Source of the DNA: Mycogone perniciosa
Lineage: Eukaryota; Ascomycota; Sordariomycetes; Hypocreales; Hypocreaceae
Assembly: GCA_025331125.1 (NCBI GenBank)
Contig: JAOALB010000129.1
Location: 1 to 36,710, forward strand
Length of the DNA: 36,710 nucleotides
Direction: 5' to 3'
Below the pieces are notes generated by a model that did no database searches, had not been told where the DNA came from, and saw only the letters and a list, made by a program, of their open reading frames with translations. Below, piece by piece: positions 1 to 10,326 of this stretch (the stretch's first letter is position 1; every line of letters begins with the position of its first letter). The translations under genes were made by a program, and so were the position numbers.

Positions 1-360
1 ATATATTAAATATTAAATAAAAGCAGAAAAAATAAGCCTTTAAATTAAAACTCTTTTAATTTATTTTATATAAACTATTAGCAAAAAGGTTTAAGTATAA
101 AGACTTTTCAGGTTATTATAATTATTTTAGCTATAACATATAATCCTATTATAAATACAGCTCCTTTACAGAATTAAAGTATTTTATTAAATACTATATA
201 TCAAAAAGCTTTTTTTTTAAAATATTAAAAGGTAAAGGATTAATTATATACCTATTAAGACTTAAAAAAAATAAAGCTTTTTAAAAGCTGGTAAAAGAGG
301 TAAATTTATATAGCCCCACTTTATAAGATATAGATTAAGAATATATTAAAATTTTTCCTT
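1..360. repeat. AT-rich contig end, possible RIP-mutated repeat
   Basis: The first 360 bases are dominated by A and T, with TTA/TAA/ATA words throughout and very few CpG or GC-rich words, unlike the roughly balanced composition that follows. No open frame of useful length is present. In Pezizomycotina such tracts are commonly transposons degraded by repeat-induced point mutation, and assemblies often break in them. The parent element cannot be identified by eye. A natural AT-rich isochore is the alternative. Confidence 0.5.
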
Positions 361-667
361 CATCCAGCAAAATATAGCGAACAGGGTCTAGACCCCTGGC
401 TCCTATTAACCTATTGCCTAGACAAGGCTGTTATACCTAGATACAGAGTGGTCGTAAATAGTAAAAAAAAAAATTATACCATCGCAAATGCACATATTAT
501 TTTTCTGCCAGGCTGTGCTCTATTTATACCCCTTAATTCTGATCATCTTAATGTGGAGAACCCAATCTCCGCTACTCTACAAAATATGGTAAGCTCTATG
601 CCGAACTCTTGTTTCCGAATTCGTTCATGAATTGATCCAAGACCGCTGACAGCGGTTTCTCTTTGAC
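361..667. other. Intergenic stretch, no gene recognised
   Basis: Composition returns to normal here. A 60-codon open frame at 448-630 has no recognisable feature. A perfect inverted repeat, CCGCTG-A-CAGCGG, lies at about 643-655, just beyond the 3' end of the AAA-ATPase pseudogene. Nothing else stands out. Confidence 0.4.
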
Positions 668-2200
668 TTACTCCTCATCTTCCACATCATGCTCTTTTGG
701 AAACTTTCGATATCTAGCAATCCCTATTGCTAGGGGTGGGGCGGTCGTGATATCAGAGAAGAGTATTCTCGTTCCTGCATTTCTCGTCTTGGTGTGCAGT
801 GACGCCATCCTCAAGACATTCTTGATCGTTCTCCATCAATTGGCATCTTTCCCAGAGCCGACGCCTCCTCATCAGCAAGATTGCAGCTGCACGTGTCTCC
901 CGCAAGACCTTTCCATATCAGCCACCTCTGTACTTGTGTCAGTTCCACGTAGGGGATAAAACTGTGAACACGGGTATGGAGTGCTCTGTCGAGGTCAATC
1001 AGTCGATTTGTCTTTAGATATATGATGCCCCTTTGTATTTCTAAATGTCTGGGAAACAATTCACTAAATGTTAACAGGTTCAAGGACTGGTACACGTATT
1101 GAGAAGGTTTACTACCTAACTGAAACTAAGGGTTTCCTATCAATACTATAGTTACGATGTTGTGTTACTAATATGTTGACTCCGCCGATAAGGCGGAATC
1201 ATTAGAATAGGGAAAATTACCATTGAGCGCTGTATGAAGTGTAGTTTTCGTCTCATCCTTTATCTGGAGCTTGGTTTAGAGTTGCGGATTCCAATTTACC
1301 TCACGAAGATCATCAATGAGACCCAAACCCCACTGACAAATCATGAGAGAAAATCCCGGAACAAATGGGGTGAACATCAAGTATTGTATAGAAGATAAAT
1401 GTATCCTCAGTAACGGCATTTCAATGCTTATGATGGCGTCCAACCAGGCTGACTGTCGCAGGTTTCTTGGCTCAGAGGGGGGGCTGTCTGACATACACTT
1501 GGCCGTGAAGTTTTCACCGTTAAGAAGAGTATCTCGGAAGTCGGGTTCGCACGCTGTTTTCACACCAATCTTGTTATGACTTCAGAATTTTATTCCATTA
1601 AATAGGCCTAGATGAAGTTGATCTGTTTTGAATGATGGTGTGATCGTCTGGGATGAAAATGCTTCAGAGCGATTCAAAATTGATAGTGCCACTGTCTTTG
1701 AACGATCTGATTATCGCAATTATTTGCGACATATCCTGATTCTGAAAGTCGACGAGCAGCTGGAGTTCGTGGCGCAGCTCTTCTGTCGAAGTCATCTGCA
1801 GGGCATTTTGTATCTTATCACTGCAATAGTAACGTTCCTTGTATGGCTCGAGAATGATAATGGGGTCGTGGCTGGGATTGATGCTTTTTATTCCCTTTGC
1901 AACTAGGCAGACTACATGACGCAGGATGAAGGATTGAACTTCCAGCTGTAGCTTTGACTTTTGAACGTCTTTTAGATGGACCATTCGGTGTAAGAGTAGG
2001 GAGGATTCACCAAATTCTTTCTCCGGTCCGTGGACCCTCCTGGATTGAACCTGGATTTCGGTGATCGCGATTGCCTCACTATCTTGGGTGGTTTCATGGA
2101 TGTCTTTGAACTTCGAGTTGAAAACTGGAATGTGAAGTCTAGTAATTAATGGGGGAGGAACATGTGGGTATGCGCCGGTCGTGTATGAGTCTGCGGCCAC
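668..2200 (-). pseudogene. Degraded AAA-family ATPase (fungal type with long N-terminal region)
   Basis: Homology to the large fungal AAA ATPases persists in pieces across several frames. At 1095-811 (minus) RGIIYLKTNR is followed by DLDRALHTRVHSFIPYVELT, the sensor-1 and arginine-finger region. After GKMPIDG near 845 the frame breaks. A one-base shift restores TIKNVLRMASLHTKTRNAGT and a tail ending at the TAA at 668-670. At 1563-1276 the pre-ATPase region reads QWGLGLIDDLREVNWNPQ. The upstream piece (2200-1664) carries a region like the family's N-terminal part and ends at TGA 1664-1666, where SIFIPDD continues in frame, so the stop looks like a former Trp codon. That piece begins at a GTG after an in-frame stop, so the true 5' end is missing. 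Only about 130 bp separates the pre-ATPase part from the sensor-1 part, too little for Walker A and B. Several independent lesions make this a pseudogene rather than an exon-intron gene. The family assignment is from memory of family motifs. Confidence 0.72.
1178..1200. repeat. Short hairpin inside the AAA pseudogene
   Basis: The sequence GACTCCGCC-GATAA-GGCGGAATC is an inverted repeat with 9-bp arms (one mismatch) and a 5-base loop. It sits in the roughly 120 bp of apparently non-coding DNA that occupies the place of the missing ATPase core, so it may be a remnant of an insertion or of a mobile-element terminus. No target-site duplication was identified. Confidence 0.45.
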
Positions 2201-4880
2201 TGGTTTTTAGAAAAGATGTCCCAATACAATGCAAAGCTGACAGGTTGGGATATTAAATTAGCTGTAGAGAAGGAGCATTTGGTGTCTTGGAAGTGAGAAA
2301 AGGAACAATGAGATACACAAGTTCGATCTATTGACAGATGCCGACCCCTTGACCCACAGACACCATACGGTCAGAAATTCTCAAAGGTCATGGTTACGGC
2401 GCGGATATCAAATCATTTTTGGGATAATGTAAGATTTTCAGACCTATTCAGCTATTGTAACGAAAACGATCGATATATGGTGAAGGGCGAGTGGAGACTG
2501 AAGCAAGGCTGTAGCTTGAGTAGCAGTTATCCTCCAGTCCACTCTGCTACCTGCAAAACCTAAACATCCATTTGTAACGAATTTACGATGATCTCAACTG
2601 TCATGAGAGATTCAAGGTCAATGAAGGGTACAAAATGAGGAGAAAAGTCTTACTCGAAGTTTTCAAGGTCCTGACAGGCATACAGGACGTTATCATGGCT
2701 CTGGTGCCGTATATGATGTTTTGTGGCCCATTCCCAACCATGCTGTCTCATCTAGCCGCGGTGAGCTTTGTGTTGAGAGCGTCACAAGTTCCATCCTACG
2801 AACGAACAAATAACTTAACAGGAGTACATATACGAGACGCACGGGTGATCTAAACAGAAGTAGTCCCTTTCGCCTGTCAATAAGCCACTATCGTGACGGT
2901 TTACTTGTTCGTTAACCATCCATTGCGCTGATTCCCTGTCACGGGTGACAGGCTAAGATACAGTCTTATAATCAATGCTATTTGTCTAGTTCTCATAGTC
3001 ACTGTTGACAGCTCTCAGACGGATTATCTGATAGGCGTTGGGATAAGATAGGCTCCAAAATTAGGTAGGATAAGTAGGAGTTGGGGGAACTGAGGAGGTT
3101 GGCGGTGAAAGTAGCGGCTGAAGCCGGACCATAATGAGATAATGATTATATGATCAGGATGAGACGCGTCCAATCTCATCTTGAATTGACAGAGCTAGGA
3201 ATTGATAATCCATCCGTGGATTCCCAATACGAGTAGAAATTTCCCTTTGTAAGATTTTTGGTGGATAGCTAATACCTCCTGGTAGAGAAGTAACGTTGAT
3301 ATTGAATATTGAGGCATCATTCAATTAATCACAGGGGGGGACTGTAACCCCAGCGATGTAGGGTGAAGCATATCAAAATGCAAAACCCTTTCATAAAAAT
3401 AATTTCAAGAAGCCTCCGAGGTTACTATGAGGGAAATGATATTGGTTCTATGCCTCCAACGGCTGCATTATGTAGCCGGTATATTCACTTTTAGTCCTTT
3501 AACTTGGAAGAAGGATAAGGGCATTCTGCCAGCACATCTATACAGGATATTCGGCAAGTTTTCACCTATTCCTCGAAAGTCTCGTTTTGGAGTGGGACCC
3601 GAGCACAGATAATTCTTCAGAAAGAATTGACTGTGTCGTATTACGGATTGCTACTTTGTAGCTTGTAGCCATTCAGGACTACTACCCCACACTTTGACAT
3701 GTCGTTTTCCTATTTATGTTGTGGAACTTGTTTTTCTTCCAGTCCAGCCACTCAGACGTTATTCATAGATTGTGGTTCCTTGACCTACCGTATTAAGACA
3801 GACCTCGTGGATCAAATCTGACCATTACAGTTAGATCTCGGCCTGACTTGCCTTACCATTAACTCATCATCTCATGATCGCCTACATGTGGTAATTATGC
3901 CGTGAGTGGAGAGTAGTATGTGGGTGTGGAAGTCTGTGCTGCGGGCCTTAGGACAATTTAGAAAATAGCCTGCTTATTCCATGTAATTGCGAAGACCGCT
4001 GACTCTATGAATATAAGCATTTCATTAAGCTCAATCAAAAGGGATTTAAAGGCATGGAACCTGCAACAGGAAGGAATTGCAATCGACCGGATTCTTTGAG
4101 CTTAATGCTTGGGATGAGCACGACCAGTCCTTAGGCATTAAGACGCATGTTACGTTTCCACCAATATAAAACCCCAGATATAATACGACGGAGAAATGCA
4201 ACCTAGGGTGTGGGAGAGGCGAGCAAACTACACCAGACAAGGCAAGTCATCACCCCCCGAAACATAACTGGGCCAAGCTGGCTAAGTCTTCCCCGGTTTT
4301 TTCTCCCCCATTAGCCTGAGATCGTGGGCCAGGATTTCGGTGATGACTTACTACTGCCACTTACATTGATATAATAGTGGAGGTGCGATATGTCAAAGAC
4401 CAGAAACTGATCTTGTTGACGCCATTCACATGACTTGCAGATGCAAGAGCTATGCACATCCTTTGACCATTGCTGTCGGCATACCCCCGCCAAATCGGGC
4501 CTTTTGATCAGCACCTCCGGCAAAATTACCGGCCCCTCGCCTGTTATATCTTCATTTCAACCTGTTCTGGGACTTCAGTCCGTCTATTTACTGCTCGAGA
4601 CGGATACAGACACATCGAGATGCGGGGCAAAGGGTCTTGAACCCCATCTGGGGTATTGTCTATTTCGTGGAGGATCTACAGATCAGACGAGTGCGGAATG
4701 ACGTGTCTGTTGTATCTTGAGAGGGTGGAGAGAGGCTGCAATTGTTTCCAGTGTAGACATCGATACGTATTAAAAGTAGCATCCTCCTCTCTCCCCAGCC
4801 ATTCGCCTCTTGGTCTCTATCATCCAAACCGTCAGTTCTGGGCATACTTCCTTTCGTACGAAGTCTCAATCACACCCATC
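2201..4880. other. Gene-free stretch with TGACAG cluster
   Basis: No open frame here carries a recognisable domain; the longest are 60-90 codons and look random. The 2238-3192 part holds nine TGACAG/CTGTCA hexamers (listed as a separate feature). The last 200-300 bases before 4881 presumably contain the promoter of the downstream GH17-type gene. They include an AT-rich TATTAAAA word near 4768 and a CTGGGG word near 4649 that fits the fungal carbon-catabolite (CreA/Cre1) SYGGRG consensus, but single matches of this kind are weak evidence. Confidence 0.4.
2238..3192. promoter_or_regulatory. Cluster of TGACAG/CTGTCA motifs
   Basis: I find TGACAG on one strand or the other at 2238, 2332, 2598, 2672, 2874, 2936, 2946, 3006 and 3187. 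Five are extended to TGACAGG/CCTGTCA. Two of these form a perfect 18-bp inverted repeat, CCTGTCAC-GG-GTGACAGG, at 2935-2952. Chance would give about half an occurrence in this length. A binding-site array for a dimeric or TALE-homeodomain-like factor is possible; function is not shown. The nearest gene on either side is the AAA pseudogene and, 1.7 kb away, the GH17-type gene. Confidence 0.35.
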
Positions 4881-5970
4881 ATGGTTCTGTCTATGCTGGC
4901 ACTCGCTGCCATCGCAGCCGTTCCCGCCCTTGCGGCTCCAAATCCTGCAACTTGCTTCCCATATGGTTCTGCCAAACTTCCCACTGATGGCTCTGCCCCC
5001 AATGTCCCGTATGGCGACTGGTGGTGCCCCCAGTCCATGGCATATGGCTTCCAGGGCTTCTCCTATCCCCTTGAGGATTACAACTGCAACAGCCCGCTCA
5101 ACAGCTTTGCGCAGATGGATAAGGACTTTGCTCAGATGAAGAGGGACTTTGACGCCAGACTCATTCGCATGTACTATCCCACTTGCACCCAGCCCGTTAT
5201 CTTCCAGAATGCTCTCAGGGCTGCGGCCAAGAACAACATGGGCATCATTTTTCAAGTCTGGACCAACTTTGGCAATGGCGTATGTATACCCTTTCTCGAT
5301 TCTGTGTGGTTGCAAGTCTGACAAGCATCTTCAGGATGTGTGGAAGCAATCACAGCAGGCCATCTATAATGTGTTGGACGACCCAAAGTACGCAGCCCTT
5401 GCTCCGTACGTCGTGCATTCCGCCGAGTTCGGCTCCGAGCCTGTAGGCGATGGCATGGATGCCGGAAACTTAGTCAACAGCCTGGGTGCCTTCAAGGCCA
5501 GACTGAATGCAAAGAAGATCCCCGTTGGCATCAGCGAGGATTGGGACCGGCCAGGTTCCATGAGCAGCAACGACGGTAAGACTCTTGGCCCCATCGGTCA
5601 GGGCGTCAAGAGAAACTCGGACGTTGCTCACATCCACCCGATGCCCTTCTACCACTTTAACAACCTAGAATCGCAGTCCTGGCCTTACATCAAGAGCCAG
5701 ATTGAGTGGGTTAAGAAGAACGTTGGACTGCCTACCATGATCAGCGAGACGCAGTGGCCCTGGGGATACACGGATCACTACCCAAATCACAAAGACACAG
5801 GCGTTGCGCAGTACACACACTACTGGAAGACGATGGATGACAACTGTGAGTACTTTAAGCAGACGAATGTTGGCTGGTTCCTGCATGCATGGCGCGGTGA
5901 GGGCACGTTCGACATTGTCAACCCAAATGGCGGATACATCATTCCTAACTGGAGGCCGCGGAAATGCTAG
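4881..5970 (+). CDS. Secreted glycoside hydrolase, GH17-like (putative glucan endo-1,3-beta-glucosidase)
   Basis: Two exons, 4881-5279 and 5335-5970, are joined across a 55-bp intron that opens GTATGT, has a CTGAC branch-like site and ends TTCAG. Phase is 0 and the spliced product is 344 residues. The start at 4881 gives a clear signal peptide (MVLSMLALAAIAAVPALAA); longer in-frame starts upstream would bury it. The body follows a TIM-barrel glycosidase pattern. SAEFGSEP (near residue 160) is a plausible acid/base region and MISETQWPWG resembles the GH17 nucleophile motif. GH17 enzymes act on beta-1,3-glucans, so a role in cell-wall remodelling or attack on other cell walls is likely. The protein has no GPI-like tail and ends soon after IIPNWRPRKC. 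The exact GH17 subfamily is uncertain. The next gene, the Mpv17 protein, is convergent with it. Confidence 0.82.
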
Positions 5971-6157
5971 AGCTGGGATACGACTCTAGCAACGATGGTT
6001 TAGTCGTGGAACGGAGGACCGGATTGCCGCGTACATAGGTGTCAAATATTTGAAGAATGTCCATACCATGTACGGCCGGAATGATGACTCTATTCTCTAT
6101 TTCCGTCTGTGTCAGTAGAAGGAATATTTATGATGTTGACAGACGAAAACCCTTGGG

Positions 6158-6961
6158 CTAAACCCTTGCGGCGACCAAGCTCATGTAGATACCCCAGATG
6201 AGACCAATAAAGCTCAACCAGAGAATGCGGCGGTGGACAGGAATAAAAGTGAAGCTGATGATGGAAGCAATGGGCCAGATCTTGTATCCAGCAACGATGA
6301 TAGGTATGGTTTCCTTCGTTCAAGTCATGGATTAGTGAGTGAGATACTAGTGAATTCCCTGCATGTGAGGCTGATATGAGGCTAAGCTCACCTTCCAAAG
6401 GTTGGATGATATCTGGGATGCTGGTTGGCCCTTTAACAGGCCCATGATGAGGAGAAACGCGACGGTGTTCATGATGGCGCCGACGGTCATGCAGTCGATA
6501 AACCATTTCGCAAGCGTATTCCGGGGGCTGAACTTTGGCTTCGGTGGAGGTTGGGCCAATATCTCATTGCCCAGCTGGACTGCCTCCTCCATTGCCCTGA
6601 GCTCAATGTCGTTCCCTCCATTTTCACGCTGCCGAGGCTGAGGATACGCCGGTAATGACCTCTCAAGGAATTGCTGCCAGAGATAGTTTGGCGGAGCAGT
6701 CATGAGTGTGAAGAAGATGAAACGAAACAACTGGACAAGATCGAGACTAAACGCGATCTATTTTGCGAAGAGCCATAAGAGTCAGATCAGATTTCATGAG
6801 CTTCGTCAAGAACACAGGCAAGGCATGCTAATTTTGCCATCTGTTCCACGTTTGAGGATGCTCACCTCTTTCTGATAGGCCCCAATGAGCTGGGCGCAGA
6901 AATTGGAGATGGTTGACAGCACGGCTGCCTGGAGCGTCGCAACCATGATTGGAGATGGCAT
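6158..6961 (-). CDS. Mpv17/PMP22-family integral membrane protein
   Basis: Three exons on the minus strand (6961-6866, 6757-6392, 6313-6158) with introns of 108 and 78 bp, both phase 0, give 205 residues, the usual size for this family. The N-terminus is MPSPIMVATLQAAVLSTISN. A central block contains QLFRFIFFTLMTAPPNYLWQ and TLAKWFIDCMTVGAIMN. The C-terminus has the family hallmark GYKIWPIASIISFTFIPVHR followed by LIWGIYMSLVAARV. About four hydrophobic segments are visible. Family members (Mpv17, PXMP2, yeast Sym1) sit in the inner mitochondrial or peroxisomal membrane and may form small channels that matter under metabolic stress; which organelle applies here cannot be read off. It is divergent from the YCII-domain gene, sharing a 687-bp upstream region. 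Confidence 0.88.
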
Positions 6962-7072
6962 CTTGGGCGGGTAATCAGACTATCCGAACTGGATTCTCAC
7001 ATCAAAATACGTGTTTTGTTCAGGATTTGACGTCGATCGTAAGATTCCGTGTCAGATTCTGTTGGCGTTGCA

Positions 7073-7080
7073 TCACGTGA
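7073..7080. promoter_or_regulatory. TCACGTGA palindrome (E-box/Cbf1-like)
   Basis: A perfect 8-bp palindrome lies 112 bp upstream of the Mpv17-family start and 570 bp upstream of the YCII gene, in their shared divergent promoter. CACGTG cores bind bHLH factors in fungi (Cbf1 and relatives prefer TCACGTG). Whether it is used is inference. Confidence 0.35.
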
Positions 7081-7460
7081 GAGTGCCCGCAAAGAAAGCC
7101 GTTCCTGTAGGGATCAGCGCGACGTGCCTGTTTCATGATGACGATTTGTATGCTCAATATTTCATGGGGATCGAGTAAGGGAAGAAATCTCCAAAAATTG
7201 CAATCACTCCCTATGTGTCTATATACTTTCTCTTGTTCAGGAAGACGACGAACTCGTAGTTCGCCAGGCAGAAGCCACTAGGAGATATTGTGGCGTTTCA
7301 TCATCATTGAGAGCTGCATTTCTGCCTCCATCTGCCTGCGAACTACAAATAACGGCATCCCAGGTATCGAATAAGCTCAGTCGTGAATTTCAGCACGCGA
7401 GATACACGAATGGGCAAATGTTTTCGTCATCTTGGTCGAAGAGATTGGTCAGTTGAACGC

Positions 7461-7487
7461 CTCCTCACGCCTCTCACGTCCCTCACG
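7461..7487. repeat. Three 9-bp tandem CTCACG repeats
   Basis: Units CTCCTCACG, CCTCTCACG and TCCCTCACG follow one another directly with a shared CTCACG core, then an inverted copy, GGTGAGG, follows at about 7493. The array sits about 160 bp upstream of the YCII-domain start. Regular 9-bp spacing and the flanking inverted half suggest a protein-binding array, but a chance micro-repeat is possible. Confidence 0.4.
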
Positions 7488-7648
7488 ATCATGGTGAGGG
7501 GTTGCCTCCGAGATGGCAAGGAGAGCAGAGAAAGCTATAAAAAGCGAGAGGCCTTCTCATCAGGCCCATCTGGAATCAAATCTGCGAACCATTACCTTGT
7601 AAAAACAAATCTCTCTGCAGTATTCCAGCAATCTTATCCCCGATCACC

Positions 7649-8110
7649 ATGCCTCGATACATCTTCCTCATGAAGGCCGAGCCCTTAGCTGAGTCGCCTG
7701 CCAAAGACATCCCTCCGGAAGTTTTCGAGACCATGTGCAAATTGAACGAGGAAATGAACGGCGCCGGGATTCTTCTCGGTGCCGAAGGCCTTCGGCCCAC
7801 TTCGGACGACGGCTACCGCCTCAAGTATTCGGCCAGCGGTCCCCCCGAGGTGACTCCGGGCCCCTTCGACGTCTCCGCTGAGAATCACGTCTGTGGTTTG
7901 TGGGTTGTGCAGACCAAGGACGTGGAGGAAGCACTGAGCTGGGCTAAGAAGATCCCTCTGCATTTGGGCGAGGTTGTGGTTCGCAAAGTCGGGTGTTCAG
8001 ATGATTTAGGCACAGGTTACACGAAGGAGATGAGGGAGAATCAGGCCAAAATGAGAGTGGAGGTGGCCGAAAGAGTGAGAGATCTTGCCAAAAAGGAGCT
8101 TCAATCTTGA
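7649..8110 (+). CDS. YCII-related (DGPF-type) domain protein
   Basis: An uninterrupted frame of 153 residues begins MPRYIFLMKAEPLAES and has no signal peptide, so the protein is probably cytosolic. The family pattern is present: an opening beta strand with MPRYIFLMKA, a PGPFD turn (the family usually has DGPF), then NHVCGLWVVQTKDVEEALSW, and a final beta strand HLGEVVVRKV. YCII proteins are small ferredoxin-fold proteins. Some act as dehydrochlorinase-like or lactone-processing enzymes, many have no known role, and fungal copies are mostly uncharacterised. The start is well placed after AT-rich leader sequence and a CACC context. It is divergent from the Mpv17 gene. No clear catalytic residues can be assigned. 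Confidence 0.85.
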   Translation: MPRYIFLMKAEPLAESPAKDIPPEVFETMCKLNEEMNGAGILLGAEGLRPTSDDGYRLKYSASGPPEVTPGPFDVSAENHVCGLWVVQTKDVEEALSWAKKIPLHLGEVVVRKVGCSDDLGTGYTKEMRENQAKMRVEVAERVRDLAKKELQS

Positions 8111-9034
8111 GGGCCTATACTTCGTAGCTATACTGCTACTCGCATATTGTTGAATGAGAGATGGTATCCATAAATCCTACACAATCATCCATTTCGGCTG
8201 GTATGAACTCCGATGATGTTTCGGCGTTTAGGTATACTGGAAGCCAATGACTCGTCACGAGAAGAAATTATCGAAGAATCTGGTACATAGTGCTTCCGGT
8301 TAGGAACAACTTCTCAGTGAAATATCCAGAGAGTAATACTATGATATAATTACACCAAAGCTTTCCAAATCGTTCAATATAATAATGGTCCAAATGATTC
8401 ATCGTAAATTATCATATGCTTCCCACCTAAGCATGTAAAGCCGGCCTTCCATTCAGCATTAATTGATCAGTCAACCACTTCGCACTTTGTACTCCATAAT
8501 CCTTCCAGATGAATGGCTCCCATAGGGCGCACTATTATAAATCCACATTGCCAGCCATCTTGGAAAACCACCGCCATTGTGCAAGTACTCTTTCTCCGAT
8601 TCATATGATTGAAGCATCTTCCTTGGCCGAAAGCCGTTCAAACGGATCTTCAGAGAATATTCTCACTAATTATAGTGTGATATTGCTTCAGCTAAACTCC
8701 GAAGGCTCGTTGCTTTCGCCCTCATCGGGCGGTTGATAGAATATAATGACGCTTACAAATGAGGAAAACGAGACGTATCGGATGCGGAGCACCTCAAAGC
8801 TTCTAGCTCCAGACAGCATTATTAATACACATATATGTAAAGTCATAGAAATTGAAGTAATATATCATGGGCATTCCCATTCCTGGAAGAATGACCGTAT
8901 CACATCAAATCAAGCTTCTTGCCTCACGGTTCCAGTGCGTCTTCGCATTTCGCCATCCAAGCCCTCACTGTCCCACAACCAAGCAATTCAGAGCATTTAC
9001 ATATTCAACTCTTACACCTGAAAGGCCTCGCAAT
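8111..9034. other. Intergenic, nothing recognised
   Basis: This stretch holds the 3' end of the YCII gene and the promoter of the oxidoreductase gene. Open frames at 8509-8736 and 8746-9021 show no domain, signal peptide or conserved-looking pattern. I see no RNA gene or repeat. Confidence 0.4.
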
Positions 9035-10326
9035 ATGAAAGCCCTTGTTTTGGCCCCGGCAACTCGACGCGTCTCTGTGCGCGATCTCCCCATACCCGAG
9101 CCTGCAAAGGGCGAGGTTCTCATCCGCGTCCATGCCGTCGCACTCAATCCCGTAGATTCTTTCTATGCCTCGTTTCCCATTGCGCAACAGGAAGAGCGAG
9201 TCGTCGGAACCGACTTCGCTGGCATCATCGAGGGTGTCGCACCTGATCTGGCAGACTCGTCCGATCTCCGTACAAAGATTGGCACTCGCGTTTCAGGGTT
9301 CCATCAAGGCGGTATGTATTGTTGAAAGCAGTGCCGAAGAATATCAAAACTGATGGATATGATCTTTTAGCCTGCTCTTCGAATGATCGCCCCGGCGCTT
9401 TTGCAGACTACATCACCGCTCCATATGACCTGCTCTGGAATGTCTCAGAGAGCCTCTCTCTCGAAGAGGCATCAGCCATAAGCATGTGCGGCCTAACTGC
9501 TGCCCAAGGTGTCTTCGAACGTCTCGGACTTCCTTGCCCGTTCGATTCCACCACCTCAGCTTCCCAGGGCCAGCCTGCGAGCAATGATGTTACCAATGTC
9601 CTCATCTATGGTGCTTCCACTTCCCTCGGCCTTTATGCTGCCCAACTTGTGCGCCTTGCAGCTCGTACGTCTGGCCGCAAAATTCGTCTTATTGGCGCCG
9701 CAAGTCCATCAAAGCATGGATTTCTTCAACAGAAGCCATACGAGTACGATGTGCTTGTCGACTATCGTGACCCTCAATGGATTGACAAGGTCAAAGAGGC
9801 GACAGACGGGAAGGGCATTGATCGTGCGATAGACAGCATCTCTGAGGGAGTGACCGTTTCAAACGTCCACAGCACCTTGGGAGCCGATGCCAAAATGACC
9901 ATCTTTCGCGGTCCCGCTGGTGGCAAATTTGATGTGTCGAATCTGCGCATAAAGCCCATCTACGGCGCTGTGTGGATAGGACTGGGCCATGAGATTGGAT
10001 ACAATGGTGAGTGAGACCTCTTCTGATGGGCATGTGGAACAATTTTGGCTGATCAATTCTTTGTAGGTGTCACCATTCCCGCAAATCCTGGGGCGAGAGA
10101 ATTCGCAACCAAGTTCTTCTCTTACCTGAGCACTGCGGTGACTGATGGAAAGATAAAGCTGGAGCCTAACCCACTGCGACTCATGCCAGGCGAATTGGAG
10201 CGGATTGTGGAAGACGGATTTGCGCTGCTTGGGAGCAATGGGGTCACGGAGAGGTCAGGCACAGGTCGAGCGGAGGACTATATGCGACCAGTAAGCGCGG
10301 AGAAGATGGTGTACCAGATTGCTTAG
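9035..10326 (+). CDS. Medium-chain dehydrogenase/reductase, ToxD/trans-enoyl-reductase type
   Basis: Three exons (9035-9311, 9371-10006, 10067-10326) with introns of 59 and 60 bp, both in phase 1, encode 390 residues. The start MKALVLAPATRRVSVRDLPI matches the usual N-terminus of this family; an upstream in-frame ATG at 8867 would add an unlikely extension. The GroES-like domain runs to about residue 120 (LIRVHAVALNPVD, GTDFAGIIEGV, RPGAFADYI). The Rossmann domain has the NADP-binding GASTSLGLYAAQLVRLA. Zinc-site cysteines of classical alcohol dehydrogenases are absent, so a zinc-independent quinone oxidoreductase or enoyl reductase is expected. Relatives include ToxD and partner enoyl reductases of polyketide synthases such as LovC, but no polyketide synthase lies in this window, so the substrate is unknown. 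Confidence 0.9.

Noticed and set aside
8867..9034. Upstream in-frame ATG of the oxidoreductase as the real start
   Set aside because: The extension has no targeting signal and family members begin at the MKALV-type start used here.
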